DNA from: CAKMZU01 sp965248335 | Lineage (GTDB): Bacteria; Pseudomonadota; Gammaproteobacteria; Pseudomonadales; DT-91 | NCBI GenBank assembly: GCA_965248335.1 | Contig: CBDFIY010000003.1 | Span: forward strand, 620,001-684,000 | Direction: 5' to 3' | Length of the DNA stretch: 64,000 nt | Shown here: piece after piece, positions 43,202 through 50,684 of the stretch | Layout of the letters: each line of letters opens with the position of its first letter | Numbering within the stretch: position 1 is the stretch's first letter | The notes under the pieces: model-generated | Told to the model about the DNA's origin: nothing | Databases searched by the model: none | What the model saw: the letters and a program-made list of their open reading frames with translations, nothing else | Program-made: the position numbers and the translations under genes

Positions 43202-43891
43202 ATGAAAGTATTATCAAAGATTTTTACAGCGATACGTGGCGGCGCGAGAGAAGCGGGTGAAGCGATTGTTGATGCCAATGGCGTGCGTATATTTGAACAA
43301 GAAATTGTTGATTCAAAAAGCCACATCAAAAAAGCAAAAAATAGCCTGACGTCGGTGATGGCAGAAAAAATGCAAGCCGCCAGAAAGCTGGATGCCCTTA
43401 AAACGGATGTGCATGAAAACGAAGGCTATGCGGCAAAAGCCCTTGATGCAGGCAACGAAGCGCTAGCATTAGAAGTTGCCGAGAAAATTGCTAACCTTGA
43501 AACGCAGTTAGCAGAGCAGCAACAAATTCATGATAATTGCGCAAGCCATATCACCAAGCTTAAACAGCAGATTCAAGCGGCTGAGCGTCAAATCAGTGAA
43601 AATGAACGCCAGCTAAACATGATTAAAACCACCGAAAGTGTTCATAAGGCGACGGCGGCGATCAGCAATAGCTTCACGGATTCTGGTTCAAAAATCATCA
43701 ATGCGAAGGAATCTTTAGAGCGCATTAAAAAGCGCCAGCAAATGCGTGAAGATAAGTTGGTTGCTGCAGAGGAATTGAATACAGACAATTTCGAGCAGTC
43801 GCTACAATCAAAGCTGAAAGATGCCGGTATTGTGGATGAACGCTCGCCAAGTGCTAATGCTGTACTTGAGAGACTAAAAGCAAAAAAATAA
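43202..43891 (+). CDS. PspA/IM30 family protein (YjfJ-like)
   Basis: A 229-residue coiled-coil protein. ESCRT-III-type PspA/Vipp1 proteins coat and stabilise damaged inner membrane. Visible: the N-terminal amphipathic start, the long helical hairpin (residues 25-150 with QQQIHDNCASHITKLKQQIQAAERQISENERQL), then a C-terminal helix with a predicted linker. The N-terminus reads KVLSKIFTAIRGGAREAGEAIVDANGVRIFEQEI, as in the YjfJ branch rather than canonical PspA. RBS AAAGGAG. A strong terminator follows, so it may be made in excess over the downstream genes. Confidence 0.93.
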   Translation: MKVLSKIFTAIRGGAREAGEAIVDANGVRIFEQEIVDSKSHIKKAKNSLTSVMAEKMQAARKLDALKTDVHENEGYAAKALDAGNEALALEVAEKIANLETQLAEQQQIHDNCASHITKLKQQIQAAERQISENERQLNMIKTTESVHKATAAISNSFTDSGSKIINAKESLERIKKRQQMREDKLVAAEELNTDNFEQSLQSKLKDAGIVDERSPSANAVLERLKAKK

Positions 43892-43896
43892 ATTTA

Positions 43897-43933
43897 AAAA
43901 ACCCTTGATGCCTTGAGGTATCAAGGGTTTTTA
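43897..43933 (+). terminator. terminator (or attenuator) after the PspA gene
   Basis: The stem AACCCTTGAT / ATCAAGGGTT followed by T4 and AT, in the 58-base gap before the next gene. No separate promoter for the downstream genes is obvious, so it probably sets the ratio of upstream to downstream expression. Confidence 0.85.
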
Positions 43934-43949
43934 TACGAAAAGGAATAGC

Positions 43950-44585
43950 ATGAAAAAATTATTCAGCGCCATGCTGGCCTCATTTAAAAAAGACGGTAAA
44001 GCCCTTAGGGAATTAACGCAATTAGCAGATCTTCAGGTTAATGATTATATAAAACTTAACGACAGCTTCGCGTTGCCTGTGGAAATTCGGGGCAAGACGT
44101 TTCAAGTCGCATCGATCGACAGTTATTTTTATGCCGATAGGTTGAGTACAGAGTGGACATTAAAAGGCGATACGCAAAAAAAACTGTATTTATCATTAGA
44201 TGATGTGGGCGGTGAAGACCAGATTGTTTTGAGTTATCAGCTCAACAAGAAAGAAGTCGAGAAAATATTTGGCTGGAATGCGGTACAAGCGCAAACGGAT
44301 GCAGCTTGTCAGCAGGTTTTGCCTTGCAAAGATAAGCATGTCTTAGAGGGCTGGCTAACCGATAATTATCATCGGCGTGAATGTGCGGGTAGCGCGACTT
44401 ACTTTGCGAAAGATTATCGCGGTAAAGATCAACCTGCAAAAGGTGAAACATTAAGTTATTACAGTTTTTATGATGATGAAGAAAATTTTGGGTTAAATGT
44501 TGAAGTGTGGAGTGAAGATGAGATTGATGTATTTATCTCGTTGCTTCGCCCAGAATCCGATATTCATGAATTTTGGCCGAGTTAG
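43950..44585 (+). CDS. YjfK-like protein (DUF2491/DUF4178-like)
   Basis: A 211-residue acidic soluble protein. The first half has the feel of a DUF4178 beta-domain (LQVNDYIKLNDSFALPVEIRGKTFQVASIDSYFY... WTLKGDTQKKLYLSLDD). The C-terminal part ends LNVEVWSEDEIDVFISLLRPESDIHEFWPS. Length and position fit E. coli YjfK, next to the PspA homologue. The molecular role is unknown; it may be a lipid- or peptide-binding partner of PspA. Confidence 0.72.
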   Translation: MKKLFSAMLASFKKDGKALRELTQLADLQVNDYIKLNDSFALPVEIRGKTFQVASIDSYFYADRLSTEWTLKGDTQKKLYLSLDDVGGEDQIVLSYQLNKKEVEKIFGWNAVQAQTDAACQQVLPCKDKHVLEGWLTDNYHRRECAGSATYFAKDYRGKDQPAKGETLSYYSFYDDEENFGLNVEVWSEDEIDVFISLLRPESDIHEFWPS

Positions 44586-44597
44586 AGAACATTTTTA

Positions 44598-44939
44598 ATG
44601 ACGAATTCAAAAATGCCTATCGCTAAAATGCCCGAAAAGTGGAAGAAAGAGCAAAAAGTCATAAAAGCGATACAGGTTGCTTTTGATCTTGAAGCGAAGG
44701 TGCAATACTTGATTCGGAAAGAGGCGCTTGAGCTGGATATTAACCCCAGTGAGCGCGTTCGGCAGATCATTGGCTTGCCTGTGCATGACGCACCTAAACG
44801 ACCTCGATTGTCCGTATCGCTTAAACCTGATGATTTTGTTGCTTTAGCGAAAAAATATCACCTTGATCCGCAGGATAAAAAATCGATAAAACATAAAGCT
44901 AGTCTAGAATTACAGGCTTATTTCGATAACAAAGATTAA
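44598..44939 (+). CDS. small basic protein of the PspA cluster
   Basis: 113 residues, Lys-rich and mostly helical (KWKKEQKVIKAIQVAFDLEAKVQYLIRKEALELDINPSERVRQIIGLP). The middle resembles a ribbon-helix-helix-like or short DNA/protein-binding segment (NPSERVRQIIGL), so a regulator is possible, but this is weak. It lies 12 bases after the YjfK-like gene and 8 before the channel gene, clearly part of the operon. Confidence 0.68.
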   Translation: MTNSKMPIAKMPEKWKKEQKVIKAIQVAFDLEAKVQYLIRKEALELDINPSERVRQIIGLPVHDAPKRPRLSVSLKPDDFVALAKKYHLDPQDKKSIKHKASLELQAYFDNKD

Positions 44940-44947
44940 AAAGAATA

Positions 44948-46048
44948 ATGAGTAAAATGTTATCTTTTTGGCGTACAGCCAAAAGGAATCGCAAGATCGC
45001 CCACGTTACCCATAAAAGTATTGTTAAACGGCTGGTACGTTTGTTATCCATTTTATGCTTGGTGATCGGTGTGCACACCTTGCTGATTTTTTATTTTGAA
45101 AACATGCCTATCGAAGATGCGCTATGGCTAAGTTTTACCAGCATAACGACCGTTGGTTATGGCGATATATCCCCAGAGACGCTCGAAGGGCGACTGACAA
45201 CCATTTTACTGATTTACGTTATTGGTATTTGGGTGTTAGCACAACTGGCCGGTGATTTCTTAGATTATCGTGCCAATAAACACGAACGTATGATTAAAGG
45301 GCTTTGGAGATGGACCGATATGCATGACCATATACTGATTATTAACACCCCTTCGTCGAATGCCGACCGTTATCTTATTCGACTTATTCAGCAAATTAAA
45401 GACACACCAAAGCTTGAGAAATTACCCATTGAAATTGTGACTCGTTCATACCCTGATGGTTTGCCTGATATATTACGACAAACGGGGGTTGTACATTGTC
45501 ATACAGACCTTTCCTCACGCATTGATTTAAATGGGTTAACCATCAATAAAGCCAGTTTTGTCGTTGTGTTGGCAAAAGACGAAAATGATTCAAGGTCAGA
45601 TAGTTTGACGTTAGATCTGCTTGACCGAATGGGACAATTAGAAATGAAAGGCTGTATCGTGGCTGAATGTGTACTGGATGAAAACCGAGAACGTTTTCAT
45701 CGCTTAGGTGCGAGTGCTGTTATCAGACCCGTGAGAGGCTACCCTGAGTTGTTGGTTCGATCAATGTCTTCACCGGGTACGGAGCGTGTTTTAGAAAACC
45801 TGTTTACGCATCAAGGTGCATCAACACGTCGTGTGGATTTATCATTGTCGAACAAGCTATGGGCCGATGTGGTTTGTAAGCTGGTTTCTAATGGATTGGG
45901 TACGCCTTTAGGCTTTGTGTCCGATGTGGGGGAGGTGATTACTAATCCTAACCACGATGCATTTATCTCTTGTGAAGCCTTACTTGTGATGGTGAATGAT
46001 AAAATACAGGTATCCGCTGATAAGATGCGGTATGCCTTACAACAATAA
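44948..46048 (+). CDS. potassium channel with RCK-like domain
   Basis: 366 residues. Two membrane helices (about 30-52 and 82-105) flank a pore loop with the selectivity filter TVGYGD (residues 68-73), preceded by SFTSIT. The C-terminal 250 residues form an RCK/TrkA-N-like cytoplasmic module (HILIINTPSSNADRYLIRLI, then ASFVVVLAKDENDSRSDSLTLDLL), which lacks a clear GxGxxG nucleotide loop; NTPSSNA replaces it. Other PspA/YjfI-type neighbourhoods include ion channels, so the gene fits a role in envelope or ion stress. Confidence 0.9.
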   Translation: MSKMLSFWRTAKRNRKIAHVTHKSIVKRLVRLLSILCLVIGVHTLLIFYFENMPIEDALWLSFTSITTVGYGDISPETLEGRLTTILLIYVIGIWVLAQLAGDFLDYRANKHERMIKGLWRWTDMHDHILIINTPSSNADRYLIRLIQQIKDTPKLEKLPIEIVTRSYPDGLPDILRQTGVVHCHTDLSSRIDLNGLTINKASFVVVLAKDENDSRSDSLTLDLLDRMGQLEMKGCIVAECVLDENRERFHRLGASAVIRPVRGYPELLVRSMSSPGTERVLENLFTHQGASTRRVDLSLSNKLWADVVCKLVSNGLGTPLGFVSDVGEVITNPNHDAFISCEALLVMVNDKIQVSADKMRYALQQ

Positions 46049-46060
46049 AAGGAATCAGTG

Positions 46061-46909
46061 ATGATTGACCCCGGAGCCCTGCAGGAGGCGTTGTTAAGCG
46101 CAGGCAGCCTGTTTTTATTATATTTTGTGTTGTTTGCTGTGGCGAATGTGTTGTTTTGTAAGAAATCAGGTTTTGATGTAAAGCAAGCCATCTCAGATAA
46201 AAATAACGCGGTATCGCTCGCTTTTTCAGGCTATTTAATTGCGTTTACGGTGATTTTTATCGGCAGTGTCATGGGGCCTTCTCAAGGGCTTGTGAGTGAT
46301 ATTTTACTGACGTTGCAATACAGTGCATTGGGTTTGGCACTGCTTTTTGTTGCGCACCTGATCAACGACAAATTGATTTTTCATCATTTCTCAAACAAAA
46401 AAGAGCTGGTAGAGGATCAAAATATAGGTACGGGTGCTGTGCAGGCGGGTTCTTACATCGCCTCTGGTTTAATTATCGCCGGTGCTATTCAGGGTGAGGG
46501 TGGCGGCATAGAAACAGCACTTGCTTTCTTCTTTTTAGGTCAGTTTTTCTTGTGGCTTATGGTGAAAATATTCGACAAAATAACGCGTTTTGATTTGCAT
46601 GACGAAATCGAGAAAGATAATTATGCGGCCGGTATTGCCTGCTCTGGCGTATTGATAGGTTTAGGCGCAATTTTAGCAAAAGCAGCCTCAGGCGATTTTG
46701 TTAGCTGGACACATAACTTAACGCTTTATTTTAGCTTTGCTGTTGTTGCCTGTGTCTTGTTTCCACTTTTTAGAACGGTTATTGATAAGTTAGTCGTCTC
46801 TCGCAGCGATTTGAATGATGAGATTGAAGTGCATCAAAATATCGGCGCAGCCATTTTAGAGTGTTGCGCGACAGTGGGTTTTGCAACTGTACTTTGTTTT
46901 TTGATTTAA
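46061..46909 (+). CDS. DUF350 membrane protein, duplicated (YjfL-like)
   Basis: 282 residues from ATG 46061 with AAAGGA ahead; GTG 46058 is in frame. Two DUF350 units in tandem, each about 130 residues with four helices: SDKNNAVSLAFSGYLIAFTVIFIG in the first and EKDNYAAGIACSGVLIGLGAIL in the second, both with NxAxxxxxSG-type cores. E. coli YjfL has one unit. The family is found beside PspA and polyamine or amidoligase genes; its function is not established. Confidence 0.9.
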   Translation: MIDPGALQEALLSAGSLFLLYFVLFAVANVLFCKKSGFDVKQAISDKNNAVSLAFSGYLIAFTVIFIGSVMGPSQGLVSDILLTLQYSALGLALLFVAHLINDKLIFHHFSNKKELVEDQNIGTGAVQAGSYIASGLIIAGAIQGEGGGIETALAFFFLGQFFLWLMVKIFDKITRFDLHDEIEKDNYAAGIACSGVLIGLGAILAKAASGDFVSWTHNLTLYFSFAVVACVLFPLFRTVIDKLVVSRSDLNDEIEVHQNIGAAILECCATVGFATVLCFLI

Positions 46910-46921
46910 GGGATGAGCTGT

Positions 46922-47674
46922 ATGAAGTATCCGATTATTTTTGGTGGTTACGGCGCGTTGTGTTTGTTGCTGGCCGCTATTTTTTCCATGAGCGTTTCCG
47001 ATAAGCAGTTAACTACCCTCGAAGGTAAGGGCGGCGTGTTTGGCCCATTAAACGTAAAAGAAAAAAGTGCTGTTTATAATATCGAGATCAGAAATCAAGT
47101 TGATCTGTTTAAGTGGAGCAATATTGAGGTCAATGTATTAGATGCACAAAAGAATCATTTGTTTGGTTTTAGTGATGGCTTGTGGCGTGAAAGCGGGCGT
47201 GATTCGGATGGCTCATGGGAGGAATCAAAAACGGATACCAGTATGAAGCTCACCTTTAAGCAGCCCGGCATTTACTATTTTGACGTGAAAGCGGAGCGAA
47301 GTGATGATCAGGGTTATCCTATTTATGTCGAGGTTTCACAGTCGCGGGGTAGCCATTTACCCTTTATGATTTTGGGGTTCTTGAGCTTGTTGGTGGCCGT
47401 ACTTGCCTATTATGCCGGTGCTGCACGGTTGTTTGATCCATCTAGGAAAAGCACGTTGCGTGATGGGTTGATGGGCGTTGTTCTCGTGATTTGTTTTTTT
47501 GCTGCCTGGTCTGGTAGTGCACGCGGTTACGGTTATATGGGGTACAACGGCTATCATCGCGGGCCTTCGTTTTTCTATTTGGGCGGGCCTTCGGTTTACT
47601 ATGACAGAAGCCATCGTTCAGGCAGTATCAGCGGCCCAAGTCATCGGGGTGGTGGCTTCAGTGGTGGTAAGTAG
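46922..47674 (+). CDS. membrane protein with Gly-rich C-terminus
   Basis: About 250 residues from ATG 46922 (AAGGGA eight bases ahead; ATG 46913 is an alternative). One N-terminal helix, an extracytoplasmic beta domain (residues 30-140, ending FKQPGIYYFDVKAERSDD), two further helices (LPFMILGFLSLLVAVLAYYAGA, GLMGVVLVICFFAAWSG) and a tail rich in Gly, Tyr, Ser and His (HRGGGFSGGK at the end). No enzyme motif. It sits 12 bases after the DUF350 gene and belongs to the same operon. The C-terminal tail looks like a GGK-ending peptide that could be processed or conjugated; that is speculation. Confidence 0.78.
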   Translation: MKYPIIFGGYGALCLLLAAIFSMSVSDKQLTTLEGKGGVFGPLNVKEKSAVYNIEIRNQVDLFKWSNIEVNVLDAQKNHLFGFSDGLWRESGRDSDGSWEESKTDTSMKLTFKQPGIYYFDVKAERSDDQGYPIYVEVSQSRGSHLPFMILGFLSLLVAVLAYYAGAARLFDPSRKSTLRDGLMGVVLVICFFAAWSGSARGYGYMGYNGYHRGPSFFYLGGPSVYYDRSHRSGSISGPSHRGGGFSGGK

Positions 47675-47713
47675 TCGTGGAATAAACCACTATGGAAAAA
47701 TCCGTTGTGGGTA

Positions 47714-47841
47714 TATACCGATCACCCTTGAAGATGCAAGGGCGTTGGTCGCGCTCGCTCACCCCAATCACTTACTGACTGTAAGCTCATGGGGATTTGC
47801 TCGCTTGCCGCCTTCTTGCACCTCCAATTCCGATGGGTATA
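47714..47841 (+). repeat. 128-bp MITE-like repeat, copy 3
   Basis: The same element as copies 1 and 2, in the orientation of copy 1: begins TATACCGATCACCCTTGAAG and ends CGATGGGTATA. It fills most of the gap between the Gly-rich membrane protein and the synthase gene and ends five bases before the latter's GTG start, so it supplies the leader in front of that start. Confidence 0.9.
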
Positions 47842-47845
47842 AGTC

Positions 47846-49366
47846 GTGAAAAATAAAACCTCTACTTTGCTCATCGCCTCCGTTTTCGTTGCGGGGCTGT
47901 GCTCGATTGTTTATGAATTACTGATCGCCACAGCATCCTCGTATTTTTTGGGCGATAGCATCAAGCAATTCTCCATCACGATTGGTGCTTACATGGCGGC
48001 TATGGGGGTGGGCTCTTATCTCTCTAGACTGTTTAGCGACAAATATTTACTGCAAACCTTTATTGCCTTTGAGCTTGGGTTGGCGTTGATCGGTGGGTTG
48101 AGTGTCCCTTTGTTGTATGCGGCTTTTGCCTATACGCCTTTCTTTCAGTTGTTCTCCATCGTTTTAACCCTCGTTATTGGCTTGTTTATTGGCTTAGAAA
48201 TCCCTTTTCTAAGTCGATTGCTCGAAAAACATTACTCGCTAAAACTGAATATTTCTACGGTGTTGTCTGTGGATTATCTCGGTGCCTTGATTGCCACGCT
48301 GGTCTTTCCTTTTGTTTTATTGCCTTGGCTTGGCACCTTTAAAACCAGCGTTTTCTTTGGTTTGATTAACATGTCGATTGCTTTTTTATTGCTCTGGGGG
48401 TTTTCGGATAAGCTTTCGCTTAACAAGAAAAAAGTGCTGTGGGCGCACACCGGCATCGTCAGCATTATTCTGGTGGGGACGTTTTTTCTGGCGAACGGCT
48501 TACTCTCTGCGTGGAGCAATCAGCTCTATACTGACCGCATTATTTATACGGAGGAAACACCTTATCAGCAAATTGTCATGACGAAAAATAAAAACGATGT
48601 TCGGTTGTATTTAAACGGAAATTTACAATTTTCATCAACCGATGAATACCGTTATCACGAGTCTTTAGTGCATTTGCCTTTAAGTTTGCTAGAAAAGCCA
48701 CAGCATGTTTTGGTGTTAGGCGGCGGGGACGGTTTAGGCGTCAGAGAACTATTGAAATATCCAGTTGTTGAGAGCATTACGCTGATTGATTTAGATCCGG
48801 CTATTCATGCGTTAGGTAAAACAAACCCACAAGTTGTTGCTTTAAATAAACAAAGTTTATTAGATGAGAGAGTCACATTAATCACTGAGGATGCATTCAA
48901 GTATTTGTTGAATAGTAAGAAGCAATTTGATGTGATTATTATCGATTTGCCTGATCCGAATAACCCTTCCTTAGCGAGGCTTTATAGCAAAGCATTTTAC
49001 CGTTTGGTTAACGCACACTTAACAACCCAAGGCGTGTTTGTCACACAGGCAACCAGCCCTTTTTTTGCAAGAGAGGCTTACTGGACAATCGTGCAAACCA
49101 TTCGTGAAGCCGGTTTTCCTTATGTGTTGCCTTATCATGTAAATGTACCGTCTTTTGGCGAATGGGGTTTTGTTATGGGGGCTAAAACGCCAAAGCAAAC
49201 CGAAACAATCACCTTTGATGTTGAAACAAAATATCTCAAGCAAGACAGTGTAGACACCATGCTTGTCTTTGGTAAGGACATTGATGAGTTACCCATGACA
49301 GCCAGCACGCTTGATAAGCCTGATGTATTAACACGTTACCTCAAAGGCTGGCAGCATTGGAATTAA
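47846..49366 (+). CDS. membrane-fused spermidine synthase-like protein
   Basis: 506 residues starting GTG 47846. The N-terminal half has about six or seven hydrophobic helices; the C-terminal half is a class I aminopropyltransferase fold: HVLVLGGGDGLGVRELLKYP, ITLIDLDPAIHALG, and VIIIDLPDPNNPSLARLYSKAFYRL with the catalytic Asp position kept. Such fusions transfer aminopropyl or related groups, but their acceptor is generally unknown. It does not look like cytoplasmic SpeE (about 290 residues). The decarboxylated-SAM donor would be made by SpeD, encoded 0.6 kb away. A MITE lies directly in front. Confidence 0.88.
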   Translation: MKNKTSTLLIASVFVAGLCSIVYELLIATASSYFLGDSIKQFSITIGAYMAAMGVGSYLSRLFSDKYLLQTFIAFELGLALIGGLSVPLLYAAFAYTPFFQLFSIVLTLVIGLFIGLEIPFLSRLLEKHYSLKLNISTVLSVDYLGALIATLVFPFVLLPWLGTFKTSVFFGLINMSIAFLLLWGFSDKLSLNKKKVLWAHTGIVSIILVGTFFLANGLLSAWSNQLYTDRIIYTEETPYQQIVMTKNKNDVRLYLNGNLQFSSTDEYRYHESLVHLPLSLLEKPQHVLVLGGGDGLGVRELLKYPVVESITLIDLDPAIHALGKTNPQVVALNKQSLLDERVTLITEDAFKYLLNSKKQFDVIIIDLPDPNNPSLARLYSKAFYRLVNAHLTTQGVFVTQATSPFFAREAYWTIVQTIREAGFPYVLPYHVNVPSFGEWGFVMGAKTPKQTETITFDVETKYLKQDSVDTMLVFGKDIDELPMTASTLDKPDVLTRYLKGWQHWN

Positions 49367-49394
49367 TAAAAATAGCGGATGACGAGTAACATCA

Positions 49395-49946
49395 ATGGAG
49401 AATAAAAAGAAAAGCCGATTTTACGGTGCCACCTGTTTGGTGGTGGCGATCTTTGTGCTCTCAATGATTGAAATGTTGGGCTTGCTGCCTTTTCAAGTGC
49501 CTTTGCTGCTACCGCGTCACTTGAGTGGCTTGTGGGGCATCGTTACAATGCCTTTTGTTCATGGCGATTTTTGGCATTTATTGTCTAATATTATCACGCT
49601 TGGCGTTTTCGCCTTTGTCATCTCTATCAATGGTAACCGTTATTTTTGGGTGACGACGGTTTTTATCTTGCTGTCGACTGGGGCGCTTGTTTGGCTGTTC
49701 GGGAGAGGTGTTTATCATGTGGGTGCAAGTGGCTTGGTATTTGGTTATTTTGGATTTCTGATGGCGCGCCTCTTTTACTCGCCAACCCTTAAATATTTTC
49801 TATTGACCGTACCTATAGCAATTTTTTATGGCGGGATGACGTGGGGCGTTTTACCACAAGGTAATCAGATTTCTTGGGAGTCGCACTTATTTGGTCTGCT
49901 GGCGGGTGTTTTTGCGGCAAGAAGTTTCTACAAAGGCGCACCTTAG
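49395..49946 (+). CDS. rhomboid family intramembrane serine protease
   Basis: 183 residues, six hydrophobic helices. The catalytic Ser is in VGASGLVFG (Ser112), the His in WESHLFGLLAG (His164), and the HxxxN block is HLLSN (about residues 61-65). These give the Ser-His dyad of a minimal rhomboid. It cleaves membrane-spanning substrates. Possible partners within the window are the Gly-rich membrane protein in the same operon and the M4 protease with its CTERM-like tail. It converges with speD, overlapping its end by four bases. Confidence 0.92.
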   Translation: MENKKKSRFYGATCLVVAIFVLSMIEMLGLLPFQVPLLLPRHLSGLWGIVTMPFVHGDFWHLLSNIITLGVFAFVISINGNRYFWVTTVFILLSTGALVWLFGRGVYHVGASGLVFGYFGFLMARLFYSPTLKYFLLTVPIAIFYGGMTWGVLPQGNQISWESHLFGLLAGVFAARSFYKGAP

Positions 49947-50338
49947 GGGCTTTCTGCCGCTGTGTGGTAGCGTATCCGCATGGCGTTATCGGTTAAGGAC
50001 AACCCACGATCAACCATGATGACCTCAACGCGCTCTGCCGATAGCCCTTTTTTGATAACGTCCAAAGCCTGTTCAGGCAAACCCTCTCCGCACGTGTAAA
50101 AATCAACCGATGCATACCCGTATTCTGGCCAAGTATGAATGGATAAGTGTGATTCTTCGATAATCACAACGCCGGTGACACCCTGTGGGGAGAACTCATG
50201 GAAAACGGATTGCACGATGGTAACTTTAGCCGCAGTAGCTGCTGCTATCAGTAGGTTTTCAATACATTCTTTGTCTTGAAGTCTTGATGAGGGGCAGTCG
50301 AAAAGTTCGATAAGGAGGTGTTGGGATTGGGTATTCAT
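49943..50338 (-). CDS. speD: S-adenosylmethionine decarboxylase, prokaryotic class
   Basis: 131 residues. Makes decarboxylated SAM for aminopropyl transfer; a pyruvoyl enzyme that self-cleaves between Glu62 and Ser63 in EESHLSIHTWPE. The catalytic His68 and Cys83 (YTCGEG) are at the family positions. The length fits the short Thermotoga/Bacillus-type class. It is convergent with the rhomboid gene, so it is not in the operon itself but pairs biochemically with the synthase-like protein. Confidence 0.95.
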   Translation of the reverse strand: MNTQSQHLLIELFDCPSSRLQDKECIENLLIAAATAAKVTIVQSVFHEFSPQGVTGVVIIEESHLSIHTWPEYGYASVDFYTCGEGLPEQALDVIKKGLSAERVEVIMVDRGLSLTDNAMRIRYHTAAESP

Positions 50339-50684
50339 ATTGTTATTTTAGCTAAAAAGAATTCGTTAAGGCAGCATATTATATCCTTGTTATAGGTAAA
50401 GATATTTTTATGAATAAGGCGTTCTCTGTAATACATTCTGTGTGTCGAACTTCTCGAAAACATAGTTTCTGATTGATTCAGCGCTTTAAAATGGTTTGCT
50501 TTTTAATTTATTAGCGAGCTACAGAAGCGCTGGTGTCGTAAAGTAATGGAAGTTACCATGCACCTATGTAGCAGTGATGAGAGAGCTAAACCACAGTTAT
50601 ATCTATCAACTTAATGTCCGGCATTAACAAGTTGATACTATGGTTAAATTTATGGCTGCAAGGTAAGAACGTTGCTTTCTATCC
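50339..50684. other. intergenic region, no feature recognised
   Basis: 346 AT-rich bases between the speD start and the end of the large lipoprotein gene. It should contain the speD promoter; no clear terminator, repeat or coding frame is visible. Confidence 0.5.

Noticed and set aside
47846..49366. Ordinary spermidine synthase SpeE
   Set aside because: The protein is 506 residues with a multi-helix membrane half; cytoplasmic SpeE is about 290 residues. Only the C-terminal domain is related.
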